Shown in pieces: positions 1 to 12,500 of a stretch of DNA of 64,000 bases. Under the pieces are notes generated by a model. It saw nothing but the letters and a program-made list of their open reading frames with translations, did not search any database and was not told the origin of the DNA. Both the position numbers and the translations under genes were made by a program. The stretch comes from Amphimedon queenslandica (lineage: Eukaryota > Porifera > Demospongiae > Haplosclerida > Niphatidae): NCBI RefSeq assembly GCF_000090795.2, contig NW_003546298.1:65827-129826 (forward strand), in the 5' to 3' direction. Each line of letters starts with the position of its first letter. Position 1 is the first letter of the stretch.

Positions 1-2744
1 TCGGATCACTAAAAATATCAGCCAGTCTATCTGTACTACCAGATGATATCGCTTTGAGCCCAGCATCCTGTAATAGAAACAATTAAGACATGTAGTGTAC
101 TTTGTAAATCAAATTAATTTAATTTGCATGTACATGTACATGTACATTGTACATACAGTACAGTGCATAACTACACATGCACATGTACATGTACATGTAC
201 ATGTATGAGCAATTGTGCATACATTTTTGAAAGTCTATATAAGTACATGTACACTTAATGTACAAGTATTATGTATTTATGTAGATAATGTTTGTTAACG
301 TGGTTGGTCTCAAATCCAAAAACAAAGCAATTTACCCTAACAATGGAAGGCATAAAGTACATTTTCAGGCAGACATACATGAACTAAACATGTACAGTAT
401 GTGCACAACAGTAGGAGTTACTTGTTTAAAAGATGGTGACTGCTGTTGAACTATAGAAGTACATGTACACATATAGTCAAACCTGTCTATTCCGGACACC
501 TTAGAACCCAATTAAACTATAAGGTGTCTTATATTTCAGAGGTTCATTAATACACACATACATGTACATTGTATAATTGGGACTGCTACTACATGTACCT
601 GTCCTGATTGTAGAGGTTTGAATGTACATGTACAGTTACAGTATACAGGATGTACTCAATGCTCAGATGACATATTATACATTCAAAAAAACTCTTATTA
701 TTCTTACCATTATTCTCTCAAGGAAATGATGATTAGACCTCAGTGTCTTGTACAGCTCAGACTCCCATCTCTCCTCATTGCTGGAATATTCCTTAGCCAC
801 TTCCTCTTCCACCTGTCCTCCACTGTGCCCCTTCAAATACTCCTCAATATCCTGCAATCTCTGTATCAACATAGGGCTAGATCTACCCACAAAACAACTG
901 TACAGGCTAGAAAAAGTAAAAAGTCCCTCCTTCTTGGAGTTCTTGAAATCCAATTGGATAAGTTTCACAAGTGTGCTATCAAGCCGCTTGAAGAAACGGC
1001 CCATGTCTGGAAGAGGATCGACTAAAGAGAGAATGGAGTGGATCTTGCTGCTTAGCTCAGCTACATCCTTATGCAAGTTTGGGTCTTCAGTAGTGGAGGC
1101 TTTACGACAAACTTTCTCCAATCTTCCAAGGTAACTATCAATGCAGTCAATGTAGAGTAGCTGTAGTAACTCGTTGTTGGTTAAGTAATGGGGTCTGTTA
1201 GCAACTGTTAGGTAAGAGATGAGGACGTGGGCCACAGAGGGATTGGATTGAAGGACTGACAGGAGGAACTTTTGTATGGTAGCATGGAAGGTATGTAGAG
1301 GAGTGAGGGAGTGAGGAGTAGAACCAACACAATGCGTAGTGTAATACCCGTATAACCACTCCTAATATGGGAATACACTTATGTAATAATACATATATGG
1401 TATAATAATAATAATAAATAATAATGATAATAGCCATTAATAGGGTATATGTACATGTACATTATACAATGTACATGTACATGCAATAGGCATATTGAAA
1501 TACTGTAGTACACGCTTTGAGTGGAATGTTAAAGTTTGATTTAATCCTACATGTAACTATAGTAATTTAAAAATCTACTACATGTACATTTACATGTACA
1601 GTACGTGTATATATACATATACATGTAGGAAGCAGAATTACATGTACCATTACATGTACATGTGCATGCATGTAACTATTGAAAATAATGTTATCATTTT
1701 CATTTTCATTATCTTACGCTTATCTGAGTTGTGTATCCTTCACAAAGTGTACAGGAATGAAGGAGGAGCTTAAACTCATGTTGACGCTGAACAGCAGAGG
1801 GAATACCTTCCTATTGATAACAATAAAAACACAAAAAGTGAACAAAAACAAAAATTAGCACTTAAAGTCATTAATGTTTTGTTACAAATTTACACGTACA
1901 TACACATACATTTATTGAGCATAATATAAATGTACATGTACAATTGTACATGTATGTATGTATATTCCTTAAGTGCATGTGCATAGCAATAACATTATAA
2001 TTACATGTACATGCACACATACATGTACACCTTTATCAAGAAAAACCTTTTAAGTACATGTACTATACATGTATTATTGTACATGTTGTATGGAGTCTAT
2101 GAACATACCACATCATCTTGGCATAGCTCTGCATGAGCCTGTAGAGCGAGTAGGACTAAGTGATTCTCTGATGGAATGGACTTTGACTCACTCCTACAAT
2201 TAATAATTATACATGTACATGTACATTATGTACAAAACATGAAGACATATAATTACAAAATGTACAAAACATTGTGCACACATTCATAAACAATGGACTA
2301 GAGCTATATAATGTACATGTACATGCAATTTTATAATAATAATAACATGCATTCATTATTACATAGCCCATTGTGTTTGCAAAATTAAATTGCAATCGAT
2401 CAGAATTACATGTACATGTAGTGGCAACACCCCCTAAAAGTCACAAGCTTGTGTACATAAAAATCATTGTTAGTTCAGCTACAAACAGTGACTCTAAAGC
2501 ATGCAAAAATCATTTATGTGATTGCATTTGTTTACCAAACTGCTTTAGGATTGAGTACAATTGATCTTAAAATTTCTTTGACGGTTTTTCGTCCCTTTTC
2601 GTGGCTAGAGAGAGATATGAGGTGACCGCGGGCTGACTCCCACTGCCCAAGACTCAGAGAATTAAAGACGAGGGCCTCTAGCTTGCTAACGGCGTCTTCG
2701 TCGTTGAAAAGTGTCTCCTCCTCTTGCTCCCTTTGAGCCGCCAT
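1..2744 (-). CDS. ZFYVE26: ZFYVE26 (spastizin)-like, N-terminal part, leaves the window
   Basis: Five exons chain in phase: 2536-2744 (start MAAQREQEEE), 2109-2193, 1718-1810, 708-1361 and 1-67 (partial), all with GT/AG borders on the minus strand. The visible ~370 residues are helical, with no domain motif seen. I recognise the family from two places. The first exon (QWESARGHLISL, then a VKEILRSIVLNP stretch) resembles the start of human spastizin. SNHHFLERIM, at the 708-1361 exon end, resembles the SNNKHFLEQIL region there. Known role of the family: large helical protein with a C-terminal FYVE finger that binds PI3P and works with spatacsin and AP-5 on endosomes/lysosomes and in cytokinesis. 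The FYVE domain would lie beyond position 1. The start codon is 191 bp from the start of the divergent deaminase gene. The family call rests on short remembered similarity, so moderate confidence; the exon chain itself is firm. Confidence 0.6.
123..220. repeat. (ACATGT)n-type palindromic simple repeat
   Basis: Runs of the self-complementary hexamer ACATGT/TGTACA occur here and again near 1448-1482, 1925-1955, 2211-2226, 2312-2326, 51058-51100 and 52050-52065. They lie in introns and intergenic DNA, not in exons. The unit is its own reverse complement, so each run can fold back. No function is evident. Confidence 0.8.
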
Positions 2745-2935
2745 CTTGAGAGAATGATGGTGGGAGGGGCATGAATGTAAATATACCACGCCCTCTTTTA
2801 TTGCGCATGCGCAAAAATGTCGCAAAAAAATTAAATTTAAATTTGATAACTAGCCGCACCTTTGAATTTAAAATGGAGAGTTGAAACACTAATCTTTGTT
2901 GTCTTCTTTTTAGTGCTCTTGAACAGTCCCTGCCA
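2745..2935. promoter_or_regulatory. Divergent promoter, ZFYVE26-like / deaminase-like
   Basis: 191 bp separate the two divergent start codons. The stretch includes GCGCATGCGC (about 2803-2812), a GC-rich palindrome resembling an NRF1-type site, in otherwise AT-rich DNA. A single shared promoter is inferred from spacing; no TATA box is obvious. The deaminase start could lie in an upstream 5' exon, because TTTTAG precedes the coding start by a few codons. Confidence 0.4.
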
Positions 2936-3855
2936 ATGACTAGAAGACCTCAGTGCATCAGATGGGACGACTACTTCATGGGAACTGCTATACTCGCTGG
3001 GAAAAGGCAGAAAGACTCAAACAGCATGGTTTGTATGAGACTATTGTACAGAGTCTAGCATGTTTCCTCTTATAATAGCTTCAGATTGGTTCCTGTATAG
3101 TCAGTCCTGATGGTAAGATAGTAGTTGGGGTTGGTCACCATACTGTAATTGATGGATTTGATAGCAGTTGTCCTGACTACTGTGAGTTTTATTTTTGTAG
3201 TGAGTTTTCTATCGTAATTGTGTATGTATATATATGCAGTTCATGTGGTTATGTCTAATGTAATTCTTATGATATTATGTTTGTGATTATACAAGTGTAC
3301 ATGGCAATGTACATGTAATATAAACTATAAACTAGCATTTTATTTTAACCCTCTTGGAATAATCGTTCAATTAATTATCCTTATTGTAAATATCTCGTTT
3401 CAAATATGGTTATGTTAAGCTACTGCGTAATACTGTAGTAGTATCTGAAAATTTGCATTGGAATATGCCTGTACATAATGTCTATTATGGTCGTTTTTTT
3501 TAGGGTGTCATGCCATTTCCAATGCCATGGTATGGGCAAACAGGCACAACCTTAATGATTGCATTCTATATACAGTGACTTATCCATGCAACAAATGTGC
3601 ACAACTTATTATCCAGTCTCGTATGAGTCATGTCCATTACATGAACAAGTGGCAGTGCGATGGCTCAGAGACCACTTACTCTCAAAAGCTATTGAGTGAA
3701 GCTGGGATATCATGCAGGTGGGTCAATTCCTCTAATTAGTGTTTTAGTTATTGTTGCTGTATAGAGAGTATCTTCCAATGAAAGACATTGAGATAGATTT
3801 TAGAAGAATGGATCCTGCTCTTTTTGATGGGTCGAGTGCTTTATCAAAACTCTAG
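2936..3855 (+). CDS. dCMP deaminase-like protein, probable pseudoenzyme
   Basis: Four exons chain in phase: 2936-3028, 3085-3181, 3504-3717 and 3765-3855 (stop TAG). The product is ~164 residues, near the ~178 of human DCTD. Family evidence: WDDYFMGTAILAGKRQKDSNS at the N-terminus, a strand with GSCIVSPDGKIVVGVG, then the zinc-site region with CHA and YPCNKCAQLIIQS. The enzyme converts dCMP to dUMP using zinc held by His and two Cys, with the Glu of HAE as proton shuttle. Here the codon after CAT GCC is ATT, so HAE reads HAI: the zinc ligands remain but the catalytic Glu is missing. The loop before the His is also about a dozen residues shorter than in human DCTD. Activity is therefore doubtful; a regulatory or decaying copy is more likely. 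Fragments of exons 3-4 recur at 15720, 31436, 36669 and 38022. Confidence 0.75.
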
Positions 3856-4653
3856 TAACAGTATTAATTTTTAATTCAATTATATATTTTTAAATCCTGA
3901 TTGATTTATTTATTTTACCATTTTATTATAGCAGGACTAGAAAATGTGGTGAGACTACCTTTTCAATTTTAAGCTTTAATTTAATTGTATCGAAATAATT
4001 TTTTATGCAATTGTACATATTTTTAATTTATTTCTGGTTTGGTATAGTTTACATTGCAAAAATTTGCATTATATGTGTAGAGATTCGCATTATGACATTT
4101 GGCTATGCTACATTAGATGTTGAATATGATAAGTATACATAAGTTTTGATTTGATTATTTTTTTGTAGTACCCTTATGTAAACAAATGGTTTATCAAAAG
4201 TGAGAAGTTCAAAACAGTTATACTTTATTTTCATTTTAAGCCATTCATGAATAATTATGTTTGATGTTAATGATATGAGTGATGTTTTCAAATGCTATAG
4301 GGACTGCTACATCGAAGCCAATCAACACAGAATATTGAGCATAATTAATAACCACTTGTCATTCATCAATTTAAAACAGATAAACACCTCATTTATCTAC
4401 CATTACTTTAGAAGCCTGTGATAACTAGAGTCTCTTTTCTTTACTTTTCAATTTTGTAACATTATACCTGTCAATATTATGATTATGTCATAACAGGATA
4501 AGATTGAAAGGTTCTTTTTTGCTTGTCACCACCATAGATACATGATAATAGAGTGATGTCTATGTTAGTACTGTTACCACCTCTTTTGCATAATACTCTT
4601 TAACTTGCTAGTGCTACCCTGCTAGTAGGGCTCCTCCCACCAGTCCATATACT
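3856..4653 (+). other. Intergenic, deaminase to ankyrin gene A
   Basis: About 800 bp of AT-rich DNA with no supported coding sequence. The last ~60 bp (GGGCTCCTCCCACC near 4628) resembles the sequence just before ankyrin gene B (CCCCTCCCACC near 38816), so a conserved proximal promoter element of this gene family is possible. Confidence 0.4.
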
Positions 4654-7600
4654 ATGATTGATATATGCCAGTGGAGAGCTATAATAGGTTCTTGGAGCTG
4701 TTCCCAGTTGTCACAACCCCATGGCTGTGCTGCTGGTAGCAGCACCTACTGTAAAGCCAAAGAAGCCAGTGGAACATCTCGTTCCAGATCTATATTCGTT
4801 TTATCTATTTTCACGGCCTCGATTTTCACATGTTTCATTCTGATTGCTCTCCTACTCTTAATATCAGGAGATGTGGAACTTAATCCTGGACCTACTCTTA
4901 CAGGTAAACTTACTGCTTATAACTCTGTAATGCAATTATATATATTTTTTGTACACAGACAAACCAACGAAAGATGAGTTGGTTGAGTTATTGAGTAGCT
5001 CAAAGTTCACTGCTGGTACTTGGGAACAGTTTGTTTGTTATCTTCCTAACGTGACACAAGATGTCATTGTTGGTATTAAGCAGAACGTGGAGGAGAATGA
5101 AGCCGGTCCTTTTAATTGCATTGATGCTGTAGCTCAATGTTGCCATAGTAATCCTCATTTAACATGGAGAAATATCTGTATTGCTCTATTGAGTTCCAAT
5201 GAAGTTACTTTAGCACGACAAATCTTTGAAAAACATTCTAGTAAGATTTTATTTATAATAAGATTTATTAATAGAATTAATTTTCATTTCATATCAGAAA
5301 CAGGTAAAAGCACATGTAAAACAATAAAGGATGTATTGAGAAGTCGCTATTGCACATTAAAAGAAGCCACAGAAAATTGCCTCCAAAAAATAGCTGACAA
5401 AATGTACAGTGAAGGTCTAATTAATAGAGAAGTTCGAAACATGCCTACCTTTGAAAAAATAGAACTTGATTTTTTGTCGCTGATTTCTGTGCACACAGAA
5501 GATGTTTCTATACTTGAAGAAAAATGTCAGTTATTTTTATTGTGTCTTGCCATTGCAGAAGGACCAGCTAGAGAGGAAGCACTTGCTCTTGCTGAAGATT
5601 GGCAACAGGAGGTGTTCAAAAGCCATCATGTATCATTTACACTGCTGTTATGCAAGAAAATGAAGCTTTCATCTGCTACAGAAATTGAGTTCAGCTCTGA
5701 TCATGCGATATCCTTACAGTTTCAGAATCTCCTCAAGAAGTTTCCAGGACTAGTTAGAGATATTAGAAAGTTTTATGCAAGCAGTAAAGAATATGATGTG
5801 ATTGATATTGCCCGTTGGATAGAAGAAAGTTATGAAGTGACTGGTCTTGTTCATGATGGTACAACAGTCGACGAAATTTTTAATGTTTTGCAACCTCATT
5901 ATAACTTTTTGTGTATTGACCCGTTGTCTGATCTTATGGAAGAGTATCCTATCAATGATCAGAATGTGTTGTTAAAGTATTGTCAATATACCGAATGTTT
6001 AGAAAGTTTTACAGATTCTGCTAAGATAAGTGAAGTGATGACTAGTATTGAAGCTGCGTTGACTGAAGAGGATTCTAAAACTGATCCTAAAGTTGTTTTG
6101 AAGCTTTCAGGAAAGTGGACAGATAGAGCCATAAAAAATCTACAAAAACTATTGGAACACTTTTTTCCTGAAGAAGCAAAGTATCTTACAATCAAGAAAA
6201 TACGAACAGGATCAATAGAGATTCATTTTTTGGCTGCGTCTTATAAAGTCATTCGTTCTCTAATTCCCAAAGCACAAGATAAAGTTTAGTTCATGCATCA
6301 TTTTGGTATATTTAAACTTACCATTAACAATCAAACCATCATTGATGAGGTTGAAGACTATGCTAAATTTTGTTTCGAGGAGTCATTACTACATGCTATT
6401 GGTAGTATTGACCAAGATGAAGAATATGAGAAAATAGTCTTATTACTTTTGCAATTTGACTTGAATATTAATTATCAAAACAGTTCAGGATTCACTGCAT
6501 TAATGATTGCTTCTGGAATTAAACATCTTAAGGTTGTGGACCTCTTGTTGAGTAAGAGCCCAGATATTAACATTCAAAATAGTAAAGGAATTACTGCTTT
6601 GATGATTGCTTCAGAATCTCGTTTTGGGAGTTTTCAAGTTGTTAAGCTCTTGCTAAGAAAAGGTCTCAATATTAATGTTCAAGAATATAAAGGATGGACT
6701 GCCTTGATGTTTGCTTGTCAAGATGGTTGCTATGATGTGGTTGAGCTGTTACTTAGTAAAAATCCAGATGTAGATGTTCAAAGTAATAATGGAGAAACTT
6801 CACTGATGGTTGCTTGTGATAATGGACACAGCCAAGTTGTTGAACTTTTACTGAGTAAAAATGCAGATATTAGCATTGCTACAAATTACAGCTGGACAGC
6901 ATTGATGTTGAGTTGTTGTAAAGGTTATCACATAATCGTGGACCTATTACTTAAGAGAAATGCTGATATTAGTATTAAAGACAAAGAAGGATGGAATGCT
7001 CTTAATCTTGCTTGTTATCATGGGCATTACCAGGTCGTTGAAGTGTTACTCAGTAACATGAGAGCTATTGATGATCAAGATAACAATAGATGTAATATTC
7101 TTATAAACGCTCAGACCCAAGATGGATGGACTTCTTTGATGCTTGCTTGTCACAGTGGACATCATCAAATTGTGGAGCTTCTACTAAATGCTGACCCAGA
7201 TATTAACATTCCAGAAAATGTAAGAGGCTGGACTGCTTTGATGATTGCTTGTGCCAATGGGCACTATCAGGTAGTTAACCTTTTATTGAGTAAGCAACCA
7301 AATATTAACAAGCAAGATAGGGATGGATGGACTGCTTTGATGCTTGCTTGCAACAATGGTCATTTTAGTGTTGTTGAACTTCTGCTAAATGAAGATATTG
7401 ATCTTAGGATCAAGCACAATGATGGAAGAATGGCACTTGCATTTGTCTTACAAAAAGGCTGTGAAACACCAAATTATTTGAATATTATGGAGCAATTACT
7501 TGATAATCATCCTAGTCACATGCACCAAATCAAAAATGTCACTGTTCATTCAGTAGTACTAGCAGCTATTTATTGTAATCCTGATGCTGTGGAAATCATC

Positions 7601-8203
7601 ATGAAGAAATGTGAAGTCTCCCAGGAGCATTACAGAGATGCTTTTGTAGCTGCTTGTTATAGTGGTGGCTCTTCAGTGATGATCTTGTTATCAAACAAAA
7701 TACTGAGCTCAAGTAATGTGAGAGAGCTACTGTTAGCTGCTGCTGGAGGAGATCTAGGATTATTAGTTAGTATGTTATTTGAAGTTGGCATGAGTCCAGA
7801 TACTCCATTAGCAGGTGGTATAACTCCATTGATGATAGCAGCTTCATGTGGACACATTGAAATTGTCGAGACACTGATACAAGCCGGAGCTGATGTCAGA
7901 AAAATTGATGATAATGGTTTAATGGTACTAGACATACTGCTTAACAAGGAGGAGAGTTTTCTCAAAACTGCTATTGTAGACTTGATAATTTCTACTAACA
8001 AACCAATTTCTGCTACTCAACATCAACCTGTATCTGCCTCAAAAAGTGATATATCAAGAAATATCAGTTTGATACGATCAATACCTTACCCTGAAGAAAA
8101 TCCAGTTCAGTTCTGTTCAGAATTATTAATGAGTGCAGCATATAGGAAATCAGATAATGAAGATACTGCTGAAGATACACAGAATATTAGACTCAATTAC
8201 TGA
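4654..8203 (+). pseudogene. Ankyrin/Death-fold gene A with 2A-like leader, interrupted by an in-frame stop
   Basis: Exons 4654-4903, 4959-5240 and 5298-8203 join in phase. Residues 1-45 are polar and Cys-containing (MIDICQWRA start shared with B and C). Residues 47-70 are hydrophobic, and GDVELNPGP ends at residue 80. Exon 2 encodes a Death-fold-like helical domain (LSSSKFTAGTWEQF, then TWRNICIALLSSNEV). A ~300-residue helical region follows, then about twelve ankyrin repeats (GWTALMLAC type) to the stop at 8201-8203. The codon at 6287-6289 is TAG where B has AAG, C has AAA and relic D has CAG. As read, translation stops after 507 residues, before the ankyrins; the next ATG (6293) opens a 636-residue ankyrin frame. 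Possible states: recent nonsense allele, two separate products, or read-through. The rest of the frame is clean, so the stop is probably young. Confidence 0.75.
4870..4893 (+). other. 2A-like ribosome-skipping motif, copy A
   Basis: Codons for DVELNPGP, matching the 2A core D-(V/I)-E-x-N-P-G-P. In known 2A peptides the ribosome skips the bond between the last Gly and Pro. Here it directly follows a hydrophobic segment and precedes the Death-fold domain, separating leader from body. 2A-like motifs in N-terminal signal regions have been described in sea urchin NLR proteins. Activity here is inferred from the motif alone. Confidence 0.75.
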
Positions 8204-9467
8204 GAGCATAATATTTTTAGTTCTATTTTTTTGTGATTAATAACCTTTTTAGTATACCATTTGTAACAGAGCAAAATGGAGTAGATACAAAGAAAGATAG
8301 ACTTTTCAACACATGAGAATTAGAAATACACCAGCTGAAAAAATTAAAATTTGGAGCCTAGTATACCCTTGTATACAAGGTACACTATTAAATCACATGA
8401 ATATTATTGAGTTATACACATCTATACACAACCCTAAACTGTGTATCAATTGGAATTATTTCCACAGCTCAATATTTATTTTTAGAATTTGAAATTTTCT
8501 TTCAGATTTTTTTATTTATATGGCTGTACTAAGTTCTGCCTGGAAGTCAATTACAATTGTAAAATAATGCATATATTAATACTTCAACTGATCAATTGAT
8601 TGTAAAGTTCATTTAAATTCAAGAGACTTTTTTGGCAGTAGAATGTACATTTTGAGCTGCATTATAGTACATGGTATTTAAATTGGCTAAGAGAAATTCT
8701 TCATTTGCCAGGATGTTACTGTACCATTTGTTCATTGTTTTTGTGGCACATGTGACTGAGCTGTTTTTGATAAAACTAAAATAATTTTGGAGGAAACAAT
8801 CATTGCTTCAGATGGTCTGCTTGCAGGCAGGCTTTGTTGTTGTTGTTTTTACAGATGGTTTATGATTATGCCAGCTGCTCAAAAAGTAATATAAACATTA
8901 TCAAAAGTGGACATTCTTGACATTATTTGTGACTGGATCCTTGAATCACACATACGGTACAATCATAATTTCTAAACCGTACTCACAAATATACTGAGAG
9001 TTAAACTGCAAGATATTGTACCTGTAATTAAAGTTACTAGCTTATTGATGGATAATAATATAACTAAAAGCAGGAGTAACAGAAAGGGTTATTTCAAAAT
9101 TTAGGCATGTATGCTATAAGCAGCCATGTTTGCCACCTTTGATCTTTTAAGGCAGCATGTTGTTTGGCACAACAAGGCATCAACAAATTAAGGTAGCATG
9201 GGAAAATGTTAAAAGCAACATAATGCCTGTATGTTGGGTTTTAAAGCTATATGTATCATGCAAAGATAATTTCTATTTGCCATTCTGTGTTTTTCATTAT
9301 CTAGTTGAAATTAACTAAAGCTACTGCTCATTTATTTGAAATATTGACAAGCTATATTGACAAAGTAAAAACATAAATGAATTAGCAACTGCACATAATC
9401 ATAATCATGAAATGGTATGCTAATATCACACCCACTCTCTTTTATATACATACATCACATGATGATG
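8204..9467. other. Intergenic, no gene seen
   Basis: About 1.3 kb of AT-rich DNA. The first ~260 bp is the 3' flank of ankyrin gene A and recurs behind relic D (about 14950-15240), so the duplicated block extends past the stop codon. No coding or RNA signal recognised in the rest. Confidence 0.5.
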
Positions 9468-9478
9468 TCTATATAAAG
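9468..9478 (+). promoter_or_regulatory. TATA box of the lipid transfer protein gene
   Basis: CTATATAAAG lies about 55 bp before the start codon at 9530, a spacing that fits a TATA box and a short 5' UTR. It is one of the few TATA-like elements in the window placed correctly for a gene. Confidence 0.5.
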
Positions 9479-9529
9479 AGAACATGTGAATTATATTTTT
9501 TGTCTGGACACTAATATCCTCCAAGAAAT

Positions 9530-12500
9530 ATGCAAAGGATTGTATTGGTAGTTCTTACTCTTTTTCTTGTTTTTATAACCAGTAATGGTGCTGCTGTCAG
9601 TGAAGTCTACAAGAAGATTAGTCATTGCAGTGTAAGGACTTATATTCTATTGTGAGAACTCATTTTTCCTTTATGCAATAGAATGGTAACAGCTGCTCCT
9701 ATGATTACAGTGTTGTTTCAAGAATAAAGGGAGGAGAAGAAAATAAAGTCACTGCAACTGTTTACGTATATTGTGAATCATGTCAGTAGTATAGCATATA
9801 CACATTCAAAATACGAAAATGCTATTGCAAATGCATGCAATGTTTCAATATTATTATTGTTTTTTATATTTTAGTTGGTGAATTTAAGAGTGAGCAGGCT
9901 GTTCGCTATTGCATTAATATTAAAGACGCTGTTGCTCAAATTACTAAGCATGAAACTAAAGACACTAGTTCAGAGTAAGTTTTGAGATATTATTGTGTGA
10001 GTAAACATCAAGGGATCATTATGCATTATTTAAAATTAGATAGTAATTGAATGAAATAGACTACTATAATGTACAATTACTGGTATTTAACTGTAATTTA
10101 GCAATGTTTCTCCAGTAAAAAACTTGGACAAATGGTTCTGTTTTGCTCAAAGTTCAGAAACTGGTAAAATTTTGGGTGTGTTTCATCCTAAGGAAGAAAA
10201 AGAATGGATTGTTAATTTTAAGAAGAGCATTGCCAGCACTTTTCAAGCTAATTATAGAGGAACTCCAGTCACTACTGAAACTGATTCACAATCAAAACAC
10301 AAGTCACATTACAAGTAAGATACAGTATTGTTGTTTTGCATTTCTTTACTTTTGTCTACAGGTATTTTTCTGAGGGCAATAAACAGATTCAAGAAAGAAG
10401 GATTGACTCTCGTGATGTGTCTGTTTATGCTGGAAAAGCTTCCATTGAAGATAAAGAAAAGACTCTTTACTTTCATGAGCATGATAAGCTTGAGATAGAC
10501 AGCGAGAAAAGAATACAATTTTCTGAAGGGAAGTCAGTCCTTGAGCTTGGAGCAGAGGAAGAAGATAAAGCTACTGCATCAGATACTAATGATAAAGCAG
10601 TGCCTCCTCTTGGAGCTATCAGTGATTACAAGCTTAAGCTGTCTCGCTGCTATAAACCACCAAAGAAAGATGTTATTGAAAAGCTCACTGCTATAATGGC
10701 AAGTCATGAGTGTACAGCTGGGGATATTCTGGCTACTATTAATGAAGGTATAATGATAATTTATTGCTAACCTATCACTGAACATATAAATATAATTGTG
10801 CTAGAGTTACGCTAGTTATATTGTATTATTTTCTTAATTATAGGAATAAGTTATATGATTTTTTTCATTATAGTTGAGGAGGATAGAGAGGCAATGAGCG
10901 AGTTAATTGATGAATTACCATCTTTTGATGAAACCATTAAAAGAATACAGAGAGATACTGAATCGCAAACAACAAGTATATTTACAGTTAGATAGTTAGA
11001 TTGATTTCTTTTTTGGTGTATAGTACAATTAATAGATAAGTGGAGAAAATTATTAGAGCTAGAGTCCAAGAATGGAGCATTACCTGGCACTAAAGCTAAA
11101 TTACCACAATTACTGCAAAGACTAAATGAGGTATGTAACTGGCTTGTCTTTAAAATGCCCATGGCTCAAAAATTATTTGTCGGAATCACTTCAAGCATTC
11201 TACATCACATAAGGACATCAATATGTATCGAAAAATTTAATGAAAATTGGGGGTGATTTTAGAGCAATTTTTGGGAAAAAACCATGGGGTAGTTTTATGC
11301 TTTTTTCTAAAAATTGGAAAATTTTAAAAATGCTCATAACTCAAAAATTATTCGTCTGAATCAGCTCAAACATTTTGCGCCTAGCATAATTAAGGACATC
11401 AATATATATTTTAAAATTTAATGTCATTTGGAGGTGATTTTTGGAAAAAACCAATTTGAAAGACTTCATGCATTTTTTGCTTTTTTTCAAAAAATTTGCT
11501 ACTTTTTGAAAATTAAAAAATTGATTGGATTTAGCTAAAAGTTGCTATGCAACAAAAGTACATGTATATGCATGAAAAAAATGTAACACTGCATTATTAT
11601 ATTTTATGTGCATATTCTATAGATTAAAACAAATAATAATTCAAGCGTTGAAAGGACATTGATATACCATTTATTAAGCTCAGTCAGCAATTTGGAATCA
11701 CAAAAGGTAGACACACATTTAAATGTATCCACATAATACAATAATATTTTCTTTTTCCACTAGGCACTATTGGATATGCTAAAAGCTCACTTAAGCTCAA
11801 CAGAAGTCACTAGTCTATTGGTTGAGATTGCTTTAATGCCTTCTGTGCATTCTAGTACTGTTGATTCCCTAATCAGTCAATATGAGTCTTTAAATTCAGA
11901 TGATTACATTGCTAATCAACTCATACTTTCCTTGGGTACGCTCGGTCGTCATGCTAATGTGGAAGAGAAGATTGTTAGGTATTTATTAGTAAAATTAACA
12001 TCTGCTGACACTCCAGAAGAGATTTCTGTTTTCATTCATGCTCTTGGGAACACAGCTTCTAAGAAAATAATCCCAATTCTTGAGCCATTTATTTCTGATG
12101 CTACCTATCAAGCACACACCATTGATGCTTTGAGAGGAGTCTCAATGGATGATGCAGTAGAAAATGAATTTACCACAGTTGTGTCAGAGTCCCTGCATCC
12201 TCAAGTAGTTCTTGAAGTGGTTGAGAGTTTAATGTTTCCATTCAAAACTTCCATTTATTCATATAAGATAAAGAAAGAACACATAGTTCGGGAAGAACTA
12301 AAGTCTGCACTGATTAAAGCAGGTATCAAATACAATGAGGATGAACTGACAGATTCTCTAAAGCGGTATTTCACTGCTATTAATGATGGGAACTCTGTGA
12401 AAATTTTGAAGCAAGGGTTAGAGTCAAGTGATGTTAATATGCATAGCCGTGGAAAGAGAAGCTCTTCCTTCTGGGCCTCTCATTCTGATTCTAATTATAA

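Noticed and set aside
1582-1773. Tyr/Met/Cys-rich open frame over ACATGT repeats
   Set aside because: It is a translation of simple repeats and overlaps an exon of the ZFYVE26-like gene on the other strand.
5298-5330. TGKST in gene A looks like a nucleotide-binding P-loop
   Set aside because: The upstream Gly of the motif is missing, the sequence spans a splice junction, and B and C read TSKST and KSKST at the same place.
6293-8203. Ankyrin ORF of gene A as an independent gene with its own promoter
   Set aside because: Its start lies inside sequence that is continuous coding in B and C; it is the second half of a gene split by a stop codon, though internal initiation cannot be excluded.
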